A stretch of 64,000 nt of DNA from Flavobacterium sp. Leaf82 (GCF_001422725.1 NZ_LMMA01000005.1:1-64000); one strand, 5' to 3'; shown: positions 1-8,254, counted from the first letter of the stretch. The notes: generated from the sequence alone by a model not told the origin. Made by a program: numbers and translations.

Positions 1-100
1 ATTTGAAAATAATTTATTTTTATAGCTAAATACTTATAATTTATCTAGTTAATCGAAGAAATAAAAAGCCAAAAGATTCCTGAATTGTGATTTATAAGGT

Positions 101-135
101 AAAAAAAAACGCAAAGTCATTTGACTTTGCGTTTT
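101..135 (-). terminator. Rho-independent terminator of the XRE regulator gene
   Basis: A 14-bp perfect stem (106-119 with 122-135) carries AAAACGCAAAGTCA and its complement. On the minus strand it is followed by a run of nine T. It lies 28 bp past the stop of the minus-strand regulator gene. Confidence 0.85.
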
Positions 136-163
136 ACAAGGATAGATTTTTAGAGACCAGAAT

Positions 164-580
164 TTATTTTGCTTGTAATAATTTTTCTAAATATTCAATT
201 TTATCTTTTTCGGATTGCAACAAACGTTCGTAAAGTTTTTTATTTTCTTCAACAGATTCCATTAATTTATCTAATGGATTAAAAGTGCAATGATTTGCAT
301 GATTGACTAAACCATTAGCAGTACTGTTATCATTAAAAGTATTAAAATAACTAACCATACTTTCTTCAGAGAAATTTTTAATTGCTTCAACACTAACACC
401 AAGTGCTTTTGCTACTTCTACAAGTCTTTCCTCTTCTATGGTTTCGCTGTTTTCTATTGCAGATACAGTTTGTTGAGATATTCCTAAAGCTTGTGCCAAA
501 GCTTCTTGCTTCATGTCTTTCAGTTCACGAATACGGCTAATTTTTCGTCCTATATGATTTTGTTTTGTTACTGTGCTCAT
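164..580 (-). CDS. XRE-family helix-turn-helix regulator
   Basis: This 138-residue protein has a lambda-repressor-like helix-turn-helix at about residues 11-70, with the typical QEALAQALGISQQTVSAIE recognition region. The C-terminal third (about 104-138) is charged and predicted coiled coil, which suggests dimerisation rather than a sensor domain. It is a DNA-binding transcription regulator; the target is not visible. A TATCTTTG box on the minus strand (585-592) sits so close to the ATG that the mRNA would be nearly leaderless. The gene has its own strong terminator and looks monocistronic. It could be an antitoxin-type HTH protein, but no toxin gene is adjacent. Confidence 0.85.
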   Translation of the reverse strand: MSTVTKQNHIGRKISRIRELKDMKQEALAQALGISQQTVSAIENSETIEEERLVEVAKALGVSVEAIKNFSEESMVSYFNTFNDNSTANGLVNHANHCTFNPLDKLMESVEENKKLYERLLQSEKDKIEYLEKLLQAK

Positions 581-584
581 AGCT

Positions 585-592
585 CAAAGATA
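585..592 (-). promoter_or_regulatory. Possible -7 box of the XRE regulator
   Basis: TATCTTTG on the minus strand matches the Bacteroidota TAnnTTTG element. Transcription would start within a few bases of the ATG. No TTG was found at the expected -33 distance, so support is partial. Confidence 0.4.
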
Positions 593-663
593 TTCAAAAT
601 TCTTTAAAATTTTTCTTATTTGGTAAAACACATTTCTGTATCTGTAAAATACTTTTTAAAATT

Positions 664-924
664 TTAAAGTTTCTCTTCTTCTAAACCATCAACAGCAGAA
701 ATCTGATCCAGTATATTGGTTTGATTCGGCGAAATATAGTTTTTTACTTCGCTTGGAGTTTCTTTCTTAAAAAGAATATCTAATGCATTGTACAGTTTTA
801 ATAAAACATCTCTGTCTTCTTTTTGGATATCTAAAGCAGTATTAAAATTAAAAACATAGTTATTCGAATTTCGTACTTCTACTTTTATCGTTTTTGATGT
901 GATTTTAAATTTGACTATATCCAT
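664..924 (-). CDS. Hypothetical protein, 86 residues
   Basis: I do not recognise this protein. It starts MDIVKFKITS, is rich in charged residues and has no signal peptide or membrane segment, so it should be cytoplasmic. The N-terminal half looks like beta strands (alternating hydrophobic residues) and the middle (about 35-60) like an amphipathic helix. It lies 83 bp upstream of the XRE regulator on the same strand and could be cotranscribed with it, but no shared signal was seen. Coding status is supported mainly by the clean reading frame and its codon use. Confidence 0.55.
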   Translation of the reverse strand: MDIVKFKITSKTIKVEVRNSNNYVFNFNTALDIQKEDRDVLLKLYNALDILFKKETPSEVKNYISPNQTNILDQISAVDGLEEEKL

Positions 925-1076
925 ATTTATAAGGTGTTAACTTTTTTGCTTTTTTGAATATGATACTTATTAGATGCTTTAATAAGTATTAAAGATATTT
1001 AATTATTTAGAGTTACAACTTAATTATTTAAAGTTCTTAACTGTAATTTTTTAGACAATGAGTAATTATTCTCAAT

Positions 1077-1110
1077 AAAAAACCCCTAATCAATTGATGA
1101 TTAGGGGTTT
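1077..1110 (-). terminator. Terminator of the tRNA gene
   Basis: The stem AAACCCCTAATCA pairs with its complement across a 5-nt loop (about 1093-1097). On the minus strand it is followed by TTTTTTATTG. It starts 9 bp past the 3' end of the tRNA. Confidence 0.85.
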
Positions 1111-1118
1111 GTTTTTTG

Positions 1119-1192
1119 TAGCGAGGACGGGAGTTGAACCCGTGACCTCAGGGTTATGAATCCTGCGCTCTAACCAACTGAGCTACCTCGCC
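1119..1192 (-). tRNA. tRNA with CAU anticodon (probably elongator Met)
   Basis: The minus strand folds as a 74-nt cloverleaf: acceptor GGCGAGG with CCTCGCT (one G-U pair), D arm GCTC..GAGC, anticodon stem with loop TTCATAA (anticodon at 1156-1158), and T arm with GGTTCAACTCC. The encoded 3' end is A-CAA rather than CCA, so CCA would be added after transcription. A CAU anticodon can be elongator Met, initiator Met or lysidine-modified Ile2. The first pair is G-U rather than the unpaired C1-A72 of initiators, so an elongator is favoured; Ile2 cannot be excluded. Confidence 0.93.
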
Positions 1193-1228
1193 AAGATTGC
1201 AAGTGAACCGTGTTCCTCATTGCGGGTG

Positions 1229-1258
1229 CAAAGATAGAAATATTATTAAAGCTTCCAA
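1229..1258 (-). promoter_or_regulatory. Promoter of the tRNA gene
   Basis: On the minus strand TTG (1256-1258), a 19-bp spacer and TATCTTTG (1229-1236) match the Bacteroidota TTG/TAnnTTTG consensus. The start of transcription would fall near 1222, about 30 bp before the tRNA. Confidence 0.75.
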
Positions 1259-1346
1259 GAATAAATTGAAGAAAAAAAAATATTTTTAAAAATGCATTGT
1301 TTTTGGACATATATTCTTATATTTCCAAAAAAATTAAAAGTAGCAC

Positions 1347-1739
1347 ATGGATCCAAAAATACGTTACGAAATCGAGTTTCCCATAAATTCTTCGCCGCAA
1401 TTATTATATCAATATATATCAACGCCTTCAGGATTGTCAGAATGGTTTGCAGACAATGTAAACTCAAGAGGCGAATTCTTTACTTTTATCTGGAATGACT
1501 CGCAGGAAAAAGCGCGTTTAGCTTCTAAAAAAACAGGAGAGAAAGTTAAATTCAAATGGGTAGATGAAAGCAGCAAGGATACAGAATATTTTTTTGAACT
1601 TCATATTTTAGTCGATGAGTTGACTAAAGATGTGTCATTAATGGTGGTTGATTTCGCAGAAAAAGAAGAAGTAGGAGAGGCTAAACAATTGTGGGAGAAT
1701 CAGATCTCTGACCTGAAACATCTTATAGGATCTGTTTAG
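1347..1739 (+). CDS. START-like (SRPBCC fold) domain protein
   Basis: This 130-residue cytoplasmic protein shows the helix-grip pattern of the SRPBCC/AHSA1 superfamily: an N-terminal strand (IRYEIEFPINSS), the segment YQYISTPSGLSEWFADNV typical of Aha1/START-like proteins, and a long C-terminal helix (EAKQLWENQISDLKHLIG). Members bind hydrophobic ligands; the ligand here is unknown. Bacteroidota genomes commonly carry this small stand-alone form. It lies upstream of a class IV aminotransferase, but a terminator hairpin and a separate promoter lie between them. The ATG at 1347 is the only good start. Confidence 0.8.
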   Translation: MDPKIRYEIEFPINSSPQLLYQYISTPSGLSEWFADNVNSRGEFFTFIWNDSQEKARLASKKTGEKVKFKWVDESSKDTEYFFELHILVDELTKDVSLMVVDFAEKEEVGEAKQLWENQISDLKHLIGSV

Positions 1740-1759
1740 TAAAATTCTATTTTATACCT

Positions 1760-1767
1760 TATATTTG
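1760..1767 (+). promoter_or_regulatory. -7 promoter box of the aminotransferase gene
   Basis: TATATTTG matches TAnnTTTG exactly. The expected start of transcription is near 1774, inside the terminator hairpin of the previous gene and about 20 nt before the ATG at 1794. Confidence 0.6.
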
Positions 1768-1793
1768 CCCTGAACAAAATTCAGGGTTTTTTT
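1768..1793 (+). terminator. Terminator abutting the next start codon
   Basis: CCCTGAA (1768-1774) pairs with TTCAGGG (1780-1786) across CAAAA, followed by seven T (1787-1793). The next base is the A of the aminotransferase ATG. It ends the START-like gene on the plus strand. Confidence 0.8.
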
Positions 1794-2633
1794 ATGATCA
1801 ATTTTAACGGAAACATAGCAGCGCAAGACGATAATGTATTAACTCAAAATCGTGCTTTTTTGTATGGAGATGGAGTTTTTGAAACACTTAAAATAGTTAA
1901 TAATAAAATCTTGTTTCTTGAGGATCATTATTTTAGGTTAATGGCTTCGATGCGTGTCGTGAGAATGGAAATCCCGATGAACTTTACAATGGAATTCTTC
2001 GAAGAGCAGGTTTTAAGCCTGGTAAACCAAAAAGGTATTTCTGGATCAGCAAGAGCCCGAATCACTGTTTTTAGAAACGATGGAGGTTTATATTTGCCAA
2101 AAACCAATGAAGTATCTTATTTAATTCATGCAACCTCGCTTGAAAGCACAAATTATGCTATAAATACAAATGAATACGAAGTAGATTTGTATAAAGACTT
2201 CTATGTGACCAAACAGTTATTATCATCTATTAAAACAACTAATAAAATGATAAACGTTACCGGAAGCATTTTTGCTCACGAAAATGGTCTTGCTAATTGC
2301 ATTTTAGTAAATGATACTAAAAATGTTGTAGAAGCATTACAAGGTAATTTATTTATGGTTGTGGGTAAAAAGCTAATTACGCCACCAATTTCTGAGGGTT
2401 GCCTTAATGGTATTATGCGCAAGCAAATATTAGCTCTTGCTAAAAAACTAGAAGGCATAGAAGTACTTGAAGAAATAATTTCGCCATTTGATTTACAAAA
2501 AGCTGACGAATTATTTCTGACAAATGTAATCACGGGGATACAACCGATAACTAAGTATCGAAAAAAGGAGTTTACAAACGATCTGGCGCATTTATTAGTG
2601 CAGAAACTAAATGAATCCATTTCTGAAAATTAA
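1794..2633 (+). CDS. Class IV (PLP) aminotransferase, ADC-lyase/BCAT-like
   Basis: The 279-residue protein belongs to fold-type IV PLP enzymes (branched-chain aminotransferase, D-amino acid aminotransferase, 4-amino-4-deoxychorismate lyase). Family marks are YGDGVFETLKI near residue 24, the SSIKTTNKM segment holding the likely Schiff-base lysine, and ISEGCLNGIMRK in the phosphate-binding region. The length fits PabC, so a folate role is possible, but sequence alone does not separate it from other class IV enzymes. The stop overlaps the stop of the convergent yqgE gene by four bases. Confidence 0.85.
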   Translation: MINFNGNIAAQDDNVLTQNRAFLYGDGVFETLKIVNNKILFLEDHYFRLMASMRVVRMEIPMNFTMEFFEEQVLSLVNQKGISGSARARITVFRNDGGLYLPKTNEVSYLIHATSLESTNYAINTNEYEVDLYKDFYVTKQLLSSIKTTNKMINVTGSIFAHENGLANCILVNDTKNVVEALQGNLFMVVGKKLITPPISEGCLNGIMRKQILALAKKLEGIEVLEEIISPFDLQKADELFLTNVITGIQPITKYRKKEFTNDLAHLLVQKLNESISEN

Positions 2634-3190
2634 TTCAGATATGGATTTTCAGGTGCATTCGACCATATAACATAATCTCCGCCGAGCTCAATAATTTGCT
2701 CTTTCCAAAAATGGGTGGTCGATTTACCGATAATTTTGTTTTTATAACTATTATCAGTAATGATCCAGGAGTTTCCCTGCATTTCATTCTCAAGCTGATT
2801 TTCGTCCCAACCGGTATAACCTAAGAAAAAGCGAATATTGTTTTTACCAATAGATCCGTCGTTTATTAAGTCTTTAGTCGATTCAAAGTCACCTCCCCAA
2901 TAAATACCGTTAGAAATCTCAACACTATTTGGTATCAACTCCGGTATATTATGAATAAAATAAAGGTTGTCCTGTTCTACCGGGCCTCCGTTATATATTT
3001 TGAAACTGGCTTCAATTTCAGGTATCAAATCATTAATAGTATACTTTAAAGGCTTATTAATGATGAAACCTATTGATCCTTCTTTGTTATGGTCTGCTAA
3101 TAAAATTACCGATCTATTAAAAGATAAATCTCCAATTATAGAAGGCTCGGCAATAAGCAGGTGTCCTTTTTTTAATTTTTCTGAAATCAT
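2630..3190 (-). CDS. yqgE: YqgE/AlgH family protein
   Basis: The family core is clear: KGHLLIAEPSI near the N-terminus, SVILLADHNKEGSIGFIINKPL, then GGPV and FLGYTGWDENQLENE, with VIWSNAPENPYLN at the end. The start was set at 3190 (MISEKLKKGHL, 186 residues) because this is where family proteins begin. An in-frame ATG at 3274 lies in the loop of the HU terminator and adds an unrelated 28-residue leader. Function of YqgE is not established; AlgH has been linked to alginate regulation in pseudomonads. It follows HU on the same strand, after a terminator. Confidence 0.88.
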   Translation of the reverse strand: MISEKLKKGHLLIAEPSIIGDLSFNRSVILLADHNKEGSIGFIINKPLKYTINDLIPEIEASFKIYNGGPVEQDNLYFIHNIPELIPNSVEISNGIYWGGDFESTKDLINDGSIGKNNIRFFLGYTGWDENQLENEMQGNSWIITDNSYKNKIIGKSTTHFWKEQIIELGGDYVIWSNAPENPYLN

Positions 3191-3260
3191 ACGGCTACAA
3201 TTTTTATTAAATTTAATCATAAAATTTTTAAAAACCCAAATAAAATCGATAAACCGCACA

Positions 3261-3286
3261 AAAAAACCCTCCATGAGGAGGGTTTT
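3261..3286 (-). terminator. Terminator of the HU gene
   Basis: AAAACCCTCC (3263-3272) pairs with GGAGGGTTTT (3277-3286) across a 4-nt loop. On the minus strand the stem is followed by a seven-T run. Confidence 0.88.
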
Positions 3287-3318
3287 AATTATATTATAAG
3301 TTTAGAGAACTTTCTTAC

Positions 3319-3591
3319 TTAGTTCACTGCACCTTCTAATTCAGCTCCAGCTTTGAATTTAACTACATTTTTAGCAGCGATTTGAATAGTTTTTCCAGTT
3401 TGAGGGTTTCTTCCGTCTCTTGCAGCTCTAGCAGATACTGACCAAGATCCAAAACCTACTAATGAAACTCTACCACCTTTTTTCAAAGTAGCTCCTACGT
3501 TTCCTAAAAATGACTCTAAAGCTAATTTTGCCGCAGCTTTTGTAATTCCTGCATCAGCAGCGATAGCATCGATTAATTCTGATTTGTTCAT
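3319..3591 (-). CDS. hup: HU family DNA-binding protein
   Basis: This 90-residue protein is a canonical HU/IHF nucleoid protein: MNKSELIDAIA start, GFGSW turn at about 46-50, and the DNA-binding arm with GRNPQTGK (about 60-67), the proline being the residue that intercalates into DNA. It bends and compacts DNA as a dimer. It has a strong promoter (TTG-N19-TAAATTTG) and its own terminator, as expected for an abundant protein. Position between fmt and yqgE matches the usual order in flavobacteria. Confidence 0.97.
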   Translation of the reverse strand: MNKSELIDAIAADAGITKAAAKLALESFLGNVGATLKKGGRVSLVGFGSWSVSARAARDGRNPQTGKTIQIAAKNVVKFKAGAELEGAVN

Positions 3592-3635
3592 AATAATTAG
3601 TTATTAATTGTTGGTTAAAAAAAATTGTTAATACA

Positions 3636-3665
3636 CAAATTTAGTAGGAAATCCGTTCCTTGCAA
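3636..3665 (-). promoter_or_regulatory. Promoter of the HU gene
   Basis: On the minus strand TTG (3663-3665), a 19-bp spacer and TAAATTTG (3636-3643) fit the consensus. Transcription would begin near 3629, leaving a leader of about 38 nt. Confidence 0.75.
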
Positions 3666-3760
3666 GTGTTTTCTTTAATTTTAGCAAAAATTGTTAATAA
3701 CTTGCTTTTTTTGTTCATAACGCAAGTCGTTAATCTACACAAACCCCTGTTTTACTGACG

Positions 3761-4708
3761 TTAATAGACCTTTGCACTATCAGAAAAAGTTATACCGTTT
3801 AGCAATTCCGCTACTTGCATTCTCTTTTTTCCGGGTAACTGCAAACTTATTAGTTGAATGAAACCATTTTTGACCGCAATTTTGATTTCTTTTTTGCTGC
3901 TAATCAAACTTCCAGCCTCATAAGAATGTGCTTCGTCTATTAATTTTGCCTCATATATTTTGATGCTTAATTCTTCGTTTTTGTCTTTTAGAAAACACCA
4001 GGAAGCAGGATATGGACTTAAACCTCTAATTAGATTATTGATTTCGTCTCCGGATTTTGTCCAGTCGATCTTACAATTTTCCTTATTTAATTTATAGGCT
4101 GTCTTAATTTCGGCATCATCTTCCTGAATGGTTGTTGTTACATTTCCGTTTTCAATAACTTTTAAAGTATTAATTACGGTTTCGCTTCCTAATGACATTA
4201 ATCGATCGTGCAATTGTCCCGCGTTTTCTTCCGGTTCAATAGCAATTTCCGAATTTAAGATCATCGCACCGGTATCGATTTTGTCATCAATAAAGAAAGT
4301 GGTAACGCCTGTTTTGGTTTCTCCATTAATAATTGCCCAGTTAATAGGCGCAGCACCGCGATAATTGGGTAAAAGAGAAGCGTGAAGATTAAAGGTTCCT
4401 AATTTTGGCATTTCCCAAACTAATTTTGGCAACATTCTAAAAGCAACTACTATTTGTAAATTGGCATTTAGTGTTTTTAGTTCAGCAAGAAAACCTTCGT
4501 CTTTTAAATTTGTAGGCTGTAATAAAGTAAGATTGTTTGCCAAAGCATATTCTTTTACTGCCGAATATTTTATTTTTTGTCCGCGTCCCGCCGGTTTGTC
4601 TGCGGCTGTAATTACGCCAACAACATCATATTTGTTTTTAATAATGGTGTCCAGAATGCCTACGGCGAATTCCGGAGTTCCCATAAATATAATTTTCAAT
4701 TTTTCCAT
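3761..4708 (-). CDS. fmt: Methionyl-tRNA formyltransferase
   Basis: Fmt transfers a formyl group from 10-formyl-THF to initiator Met-tRNA. The 315-residue length is normal. Visible marks: IIFMGTPEFAVGIL at the N-terminus, AGRGQ (about 43), the catalytic region with NLHASLLPNYRGAAPINWAI (Asn, His and the SLLP loop), then the formyltransferase C-terminal domain with LNKENCKIDW and RGLSPYPASW. Its ATG shares a base with the recQ-type stop (TAATG at 4706-4710), so the two genes are translationally coupled. Confidence 0.97.
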   Translation of the reverse strand: MEKLKIIFMGTPEFAVGILDTIIKNKYDVVGVITAADKPAGRGQKIKYSAVKEYALANNLTLLQPTNLKDEGFLAELKTLNANLQIVVAFRMLPKLVWEMPKLGTFNLHASLLPNYRGAAPINWAIINGETKTGVTTFFIDDKIDTGAMILNSEIAIEPEENAGQLHDRLMSLGSETVINTLKVIENGNVTTTIQEDDAEIKTAYKLNKENCKIDWTKSGDEINNLIRGLSPYPASWCFLKDKNEELSIKIYEAKLIDEAHSYEAGSLISSKKEIKIAVKNGFIQLISLQLPGKKRMQVAELLNGITFSDSAKVY

Positions 4709-6603
4709 TATAGTTTTAAAGTGTATTTATTATTTGCCTGAATGGTTATATAATTGTTCTCCAGTAATTCCTGAAGTGCCAAAATTACATCATTCGTATC
4801 TAATTTTATTTGAGTCTGAATTTCTCTTGATGTCAAAGCAGCATTTTTTAATACTTGCAGAATTTTATCAGCAATTGAATCCGCTTCGGTTATTTTGCCT
4901 TTTTGCGTAATGCAATAAGAGCAAACGCCACAATTTTGGGTTGTTTCTTCGCCAAAATAATCCAAAACCAGTCTGTTCTTGCACGTTTTGTTGTCCTTTA
5001 TATAGTAGAGCACAGATAAAAGCTGTTCTTTTTTAAGCTGATTCTGTTTTTCCAGATATTTTGCAACTCGGTTTATTGTAAGATCATCTTCGCGAACTTC
5101 ATTAAATAATATAGTCGCGTCATTATTTTTTGATTTATAATCGATGATTTCTTTTTCTTTTAATTTTTCTAAAACAGCAGAAACCTGTTCTTCGGTACGA
5201 TTGGATTTTTTTGCAATTAGCGAAATATTAAAAGGTGTTTTCATTTCGTAAATTCCGGGATAGGTTCTTAAAATCGCCAGAATAACTTCTTCGTCATTAG
5301 AATTCAGACTCATGTATCTGATAACTTCTTTTGATTCGATTAAAAACTGCATCGTAATTTTTTCTGAAAATTCCTGAGACATCGTAATAATTCCCTGCTG
5401 ATTCAAAAATTGTAACGCATTATATGTTTTGAGGGTAGGGAAGTCATACTTCTGGCAAAAATGATTTAGTTTAAACGAAAATGAATCATCTAAACCTTCG
5501 CCATAAGCAATCTGAAAATAATTGCAAAGCTTCACATACATGGTATTCAGAAACTTTTTATCCGGTAAAATGCTTAAAAATTGTTGCTCAGACTGCATAC
5601 TGTCTGATGAATTGGTCAATACAACAGAGAAAGCTTTCTCGCCGTTTCGTCCCGCTCTTCCGGATTCCTGATAATAATTTTCTATGTTTTCCGGAAGCTG
5701 GGTATGAATAACTGTTTTTACATTGTCTTTGTCAATTCCCATTCCAAACGCGTTTGTGGCTACAATAACCTGCGCTTGTTCAGACATCCATAATTGCATG
5801 TTTTTGTCTTTTTCTTTAGCCGAAAGGCCACCGTGATAATAGGTAGCTTTGAATCCTAGAGATTGCAATTGCGTCGACATGTTCAGGCACGATTTTCTAT
5901 TTCGTACATATATAATAGAAGGCTGCGGGTTTTTCTTTAAAATTTGTTCTGTTCGGTACAATTTGTCTTCGACTTCAAAAACCATGTACGCAATATTTTT
6001 TCTTTCAAAAGATTGCTGGAAAAGTACCGGATCTTTCAAGCCTAATTCTGTTTTGATATCTTCAATAACTCGTGGAGTTGCCGTAGCAGTCAAAGCTAAA
6101 AACGGAATTTTAACGAAGTATTTTTTAAGTTCTGAAATCTTTAAATACGCCGGACGAAAATCATGTCCCCATTGCGAAACACAATGCGCTTCGTCAATTG
6201 CAATTAAATTTATAGGAAGATTTTTAATGCGTTCCAAAATCCAGTCAGACTGAAGTCGCTCCGGAGAAAGATATAAAAACTTATAATTACCAAACTGGCA
6301 ATTGTCCAGAAGATCGATAATTTCTTCAGTATGGATTCCGCCAGTCAAAGCAATGGCTTTAATATCGCGTTTTTGCAAATTTGCCACCTGATCTTTCATC
6401 AAAGCGACCAAAGGTGAAACAACCAGGCAAATACCTTCCTGCATCATTGCCGGAACCTGAAAACAAATCGATTTTCCGCCACCTGTTGGAAGCAATGCAA
6501 AAGTATCCTTACCGTCTAAAACCGAGTCAATAATCTCCATTTGCAACGGTCTGAAACTTTCGTGTTTCCAGTATTTTAAAAGAATTTCCTGAGCTTCTGG
6601 CAT
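4708..6603 (-). CDS. recQ: RecQ-family ATP-dependent DNA helicase
   Basis: A superfamily 2 helicase of 631 residues. Motif 0 FRPLQ is at 17-21, Walker A LPTGGGKS at 38-45, DEAH at 137-140, ALTATATP follows, and motif VI is YYQESGRAGRNG. The zinc cysteines are Cys541, Cys558, Cys561 and Cys564 (CGVCSYC), far later than in E. coli RecQ (about 380-403), because some 150 residues resembling winged-helix segments lie between helicase core and zinc site. After the zinc site there is only one short winged-helix-like stretch and no HRDC domain. It is thus a short RecQ-like helicase, not an orthologue of the full enzyme. It unwinds 3'-5' DNA by family precedent. Confidence 0.9.
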   Translation of the reverse strand: MPEAQEILLKYWKHESFRPLQMEIIDSVLDGKDTFALLPTGGGKSICFQVPAMMQEGICLVVSPLVALMKDQVANLQKRDIKAIALTGGIHTEEIIDLLDNCQFGNYKFLYLSPERLQSDWILERIKNLPINLIAIDEAHCVSQWGHDFRPAYLKISELKKYFVKIPFLALTATATPRVIEDIKTELGLKDPVLFQQSFERKNIAYMVFEVEDKLYRTEQILKKNPQPSIIYVRNRKSCLNMSTQLQSLGFKATYYHGGLSAKEKDKNMQLWMSEQAQVIVATNAFGMGIDKDNVKTVIHTQLPENIENYYQESGRAGRNGEKAFSVVLTNSSDSMQSEQQFLSILPDKKFLNTMYVKLCNYFQIAYGEGLDDSFSFKLNHFCQKYDFPTLKTYNALQFLNQQGIITMSQEFSEKITMQFLIESKEVIRYMSLNSNDEEVILAILRTYPGIYEMKTPFNISLIAKKSNRTEEQVSAVLEKLKEKEIIDYKSKNNDATILFNEVREDDLTINRVAKYLEKQNQLKKEQLLSVLYYIKDNKTCKNRLVLDYFGEETTQNCGVCSYCITQKGKITEADSIADKILQVLKNAALTSREIQTQIKLDTNDVILALQELLENNYITIQANNKYTLKL

Positions 6604-6667
6604 TGGTCTCGTTTTAAAGTTAAAAAATTTAGAAATCAGTTTCTAGTTTTACAACTTTAAAACAGGT

Positions 6668-7201
6668 CTAAATTTTATCTAAGATATAAAGAATTCTGTT
6701 CTCAACGGTATCTTTAGGCACTTCAATTAAGTCGTAACCGTATTTTTGATACGTTTGAACAAGGTGTTTCTGGATTGTTAATGCCTGTTCAAAATTTTCG
6801 TAACGCTCTGTATCGCATTCGTAAATTTCTTCCCAAGGCGGTAAAATAAAAGTTTTGGTATATTTAAAATCCTCACAAGCTTTTGTGAAATGTGCAGGAT
6901 AATCATCGCCAATATAATCCATATATGCTACAACATCCGGGATTCCGCGATCTATAAAAACTACATTATCCGGTTCTTCAAGAGCATCTTCAAATTGTTT
7001 AATGCGTCCTTCCAGCAGCATTTCGCTAAACAATAATGGTTGTTCGAGAAACAATTGATCGATACCTCGTTGTTGTGCTTCGAGAGTAACTTGTCTTGAA
7101 ATTTCAGGGTAACAACAGTAGCCACGAGCTACTAATTCGTTGATAAGAGTAGATTTTCCCGTTCCCGGGCCACCAATGAGAACTATGATTTGTTTTTGCA
7201 C
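6668..7201 (-). CDS. AAA-type ATP-binding protein (AAA_28/NadR-kinase-like)
   Basis: A 177-residue P-loop protein with Walker A GGPGTGKST at residues 10-18, a GYCCYPEISRQV segment typical of the AAA_28 family (also found in NadR-like kinases), and VFIDRGIPDVVAY as the Walker B/DxD-like region at about 80-92. The size of a nucleotide or small-molecule kinase is suggested, but the substrate cannot be named. It precedes the recQ-type gene on the same strand (64 bp gap) and may be cotranscribed with it and fmt. Confidence 0.8.
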   Translation of the reverse strand: MQKQIIVLIGGPGTGKSTLINELVARGYCCYPEISRQVTLEAQQRGIDQLFLEQPLLFSEMLLEGRIKQFEDALEEPDNVVFIDRGIPDVVAYMDYIGDDYPAHFTKACEDFKYTKTFILPPWEEIYECDTERYENFEQALTIQKHLVQTYQKYGYDLIEVPKDTVENRILYILDKI

Positions 7202-7338
7202 TTTCTTAAAATAAAGCGCAAATTTACCTAAACTTATTCGTATTTAAAAAGATTATTTTACGTTGAGCGAATGATTTCGCAATTTTAGGTAATATCGTTT
7301 GTTGTTTCGGTTAAAACTTTGGCGCTATATTGCTTCAA

Positions 7339-7526
7339 CTGGACTAAAGTCCAGCCCTACAATATTTGCCAAGCCTATGGCATTTTTTCGTTTGAGTTCC
7401 AGAGGAACAATTCATTTTGTAGAGCTGGACTAAAGTCCAGCCCTACAATATTTACCGCGCCTATGGCTCTTCTTCATTTGAGTTCCAGAGTAACAATTCA
7501 TTTTGTAGAGCTGGACTTTAGTCCAG
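7339..7526. repeat. REP block A: two 86-bp tandem units plus a terminal hairpin
   Basis: The palindrome CTGGACTAAAGTCCAG occurs at 7339-7354 and 7425-7440, and as CTGGACTTTAGTCCAG at 7511-7526. The intervening 86-bp units (7339-7424 and 7425-7510) are near-identical and carry an internal dyad around GTTCCAGAGGAAC. The right flank (7527-7577) is shared with block B. The left flank (about 7313-7338) resembles the inverted right flank, so the block has inverted ends. It fills the gap between the AAA gene and the membrane-protein gene; no gene is seen here. Confidence 0.85.
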
Positions 7527-7587
7527 TTTAGGCAGTATTTAAGTTTTTTAATTCCATCTAACAAGATATTTTAAAATATTATAACTG

Positions 7588-8238
7588 CTAAGGTTTTTTC
7601 TCTTTAAATATAATCTTTAAATCAGAGTATAAATAAGTTCCAATAATTCCAAGTATTAGAATTGCTATTAGAAAGCCTCCTTCTGGGATAATTAAAAAAA
7701 TAGTCAGTAATATTAATGCAAAACAAAATGGGTAAGTAAATAATCTTGTTAGTGTTTTAGATTTAGACCATTCTCTTTCTTGTTTGTCTTCAGTTTTGAT
7801 GCCAAGTGTTTTGTAAAACTCATTTAATTGCTCTTTTTTTTCATATCTAAATATTTTATTGCTGACCAAATAACAAACAAAAGTTAAAAAGAGAAAAGCA
7901 CTTATGCAGGCTAAGGAACGCTTGAACTCAAAATCAGTAAAAGCTTTTAAGAGTAAAGGAAAGAAGTAGAATAAGGGAAATAATAATTGTGAAAATTTGG
8001 CAATTGGATTTAATTTTTCACTTGTTTTTATAAGTTTGTTTTCTGAATTAAATTCAAAAGTAAAAATAGGATAGTATATGCCTGTCATATTTGTTCTTTG
8101 CCAGACTTTAATTGTATTTTCTTTAATTTCTCCAAATGATTTATACTGCTTTGTAGTTGAGTAAAGAAAATGATTCTTGATAGTGTCCTCTTTTTTGACT
8201 TCTATCAACTTTTGAATATCTGACTTAGTTATTTCCAT
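7588..8238 (-). CDS. Hypothetical membrane protein (cargo of module 1)
   Basis: I do not recognise this 216-residue protein. With the start at 8238 (MEITKSDIQK) it has a soluble N-terminal part of about 80 residues, then hydrophobic segments at roughly 85-105, 112-130 and two near 170-205, with a charged linker in between (KTEDKQEREWSK). The ATG at 8325 would extend it through the displaced hydrolase fragment, in the wrong frame, and is rejected. It sits exactly where the 85-residue membrane gene sits in the neighbouring module: just after a hydrolase 3' end and just before a REP block. Function unknown. Confidence 0.7.
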   Translation of the reverse strand: MEITKSDIQKLIEVKKEDTIKNHFLYSTTKQYKSFGEIKENTIKVWQRTNMTGIYYPIFTFEFNSENKLIKTSEKLNPIAKFSQLLFPLFYFFPLLLKAFTDFEFKRSLACISAFLFLTFVCYLVSNKIFRYEKKEQLNEFYKTLGIKTEDKQEREWSKSKTLTRLFTYPFCFALILLTIFLIIPEGGFLIAILILGIIGTYLYSDLKIIFKEKKP

Positions 8239-8254
8239 TTTTCTAATATAGAGA

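Noticed and set aside
1119..1192. tRNA 3' end as a prophage attachment site
   Set aside because: No direct repeat of the tRNA end and no integrase or phage genes are nearby.
1246..1467. Minus-strand frame of 73 codons over the START-like gene
   Set aside because: It runs antisense to a well-supported gene and its promoter region, with no family pattern.
2630..3274. Longer YqgE form from the ATG at 3274
   Set aside because: The extra 28 residues overlap the HU terminator, the ATG lies in its loop, and YqgE proteins start at the MISEKLKKGHL equivalent.
7339..7526. REP block A as a short CRISPR array
   Set aside because: The units are 86 bp and near-identical over their full length, with no unique spacers and no cas genes.
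7319..7531. Plus-strand frame of 70 codons at REP block A
   Set aside because: It is made of the tandem REP units; the repeats of the translation follow from the DNA repeat.
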